A DNA stretch of 57,069 nucleotides from Streptomyces aurantiogriseus. Lineage in GTDB: Bacteria > Actinomycetota > Actinomycetes > Streptomycetales > Streptomycetaceae. The notes beneath the pieces are model-generated. The model did no database searches, was not told where the DNA came from, and worked only from the letters and a program-made list of their open reading frames with translations. Made by a program: the position numbers and the translations under genes. Where the stretch lies: assembly GCF_014649375.1 (NCBI RefSeq), contig NZ_BMSX01000041.1:1-57069 (forward strand), in the 5' to 3' direction. Shown here piece after piece: positions 56,928 to 57,069 of the stretch; positions within the stretch are counted from its first letter, which is position 1; each line of letters begins with the position of its first letter.

Positions 56928-57069
56928 ATGACCGACGAGCAGGACCGCACCACGGCCGGCCCCCTGACCAGCCTCCAGCGCGCCCGCGTTGACTTCGCCA
57001 CGCAGGACCTTGAGGACGTCCGCACTGAAGACCTGGCACAGCTACCGGGCGCCGACCTCATTCTTCTCG
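56928..57069 (+). CDS. Partial hypothetical protein (3' end outside)
   Basis: 47 residues visible from ATG 56928: LTSLQRARVDFATQDLEDV and EDLAQLPGADLILL, a helical pattern seen in short Streptomyces proteins of unknown function. Continues past the window edge. Confidence 0.5.
   Translation, partial: MTDEQDRTTAGPLTSLQRARVDFATQDLEDVRTEDLAQLPGADLILL

Noticed and set aside
1..57069. tRNA genes or a CRISPR array
   Set aside because: No cloverleaf-like segment with a conserved T-loop and no repeat-spacer pattern was noticed. A covariance-model search would be needed to exclude tRNAs fully.

Overview
The window is very GC-rich. Together with WhiB, Spd/FtsK-like transfer proteins, a KorSA-type GntR regulator with its ATPase-fold partner, and a single TTA codon, this points to a Streptomyces (or close relative) chromosome carrying an almost complete temperate siphovirus prophage. 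The left edge cuts through a large serine integrase (2-1495). The capsid, tail and lysis genes end near 54.4 kb. What follows (54.4-57.1 kb) looks like host chromosome or accessory regulatory genes.

Layout. (1) 1-2.7 kb: integrase, then a leftward immunity operon (XRE repressor, and a membrane/coiled-coil protein whose gene overlaps the integrase 3' end), facing a rightward Cro-like regulator across a 258-bp control region rich in palindromes. (2) 2.7-13.9 kb: a tightly overlapping rightward early operon with a PD-(D/E)XK nuclease, a recombination directionality factor, a DEDDh exonuclease, a RuvC-like resolvase, an HTH-HNH protein, a WhiB-HNH fusion and many small proteins. (3) 13.9-14.1 kb: a leftward ribbon-helix-helix regulator with its own palindromic operator. 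(4) 14.3-23.4 kb: replication, with a lambda-O-like initiator that carries iterons inside its coding sequence, a DnaB helicase, then a C5 methyltransferase and a chain of tiny overlapping genes. (5) 23.5-24.7 kb: a leftward three-gene operon headed by an HTH protein with a perfect 19-bp palindrome upstream. (6) 24.8-29.6 kb: a Streptomyces plasmid-style transfer module (DUF2637/Spd-like membrane protein, a second membrane protein, an FtsK/TraB-type translocase and an Spd-like protein). (7) 29.7-31.2 kb: leftward lipoprotein and small genes including an RHH regulator. (8) 31.3-54.4 kb: late genes in HK97-siphovirus order: terminases, portal with a MuF-like tail, ClpP-type protease, HK97-fold capsid, connectors, two related tail proteins, tail chaperones with a -1 frameshift, tape measure, tail tip/fibre, amidase endolysin and holins. 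(9) 54.4-57.1 kb: host-like regulatory cassette.

How it works together. The integrase and the directionality factor control integration and excision. The repressor/Cro switch and at least two secondary DNA-binding regulators control the strands that oppose the lytic operon. Replication probably starts at the intragenic iterons and recruits the phage's own DnaB; I saw no phage DNA polymerase or primase, so the host would supply those.

The most unusual element is the transfer module. The gene upstream of the translocase contains 11 exact copies of the heptamer GCGCCCC within about 290 bp. They fall in all three reading frames and are spaced at near multiples of 11.5 bp. That is what a helically phased DNA-protein loading site inside a coding sequence would look like, comparable in concept to the clt/TRS site recognised by Streptomyces TraB.
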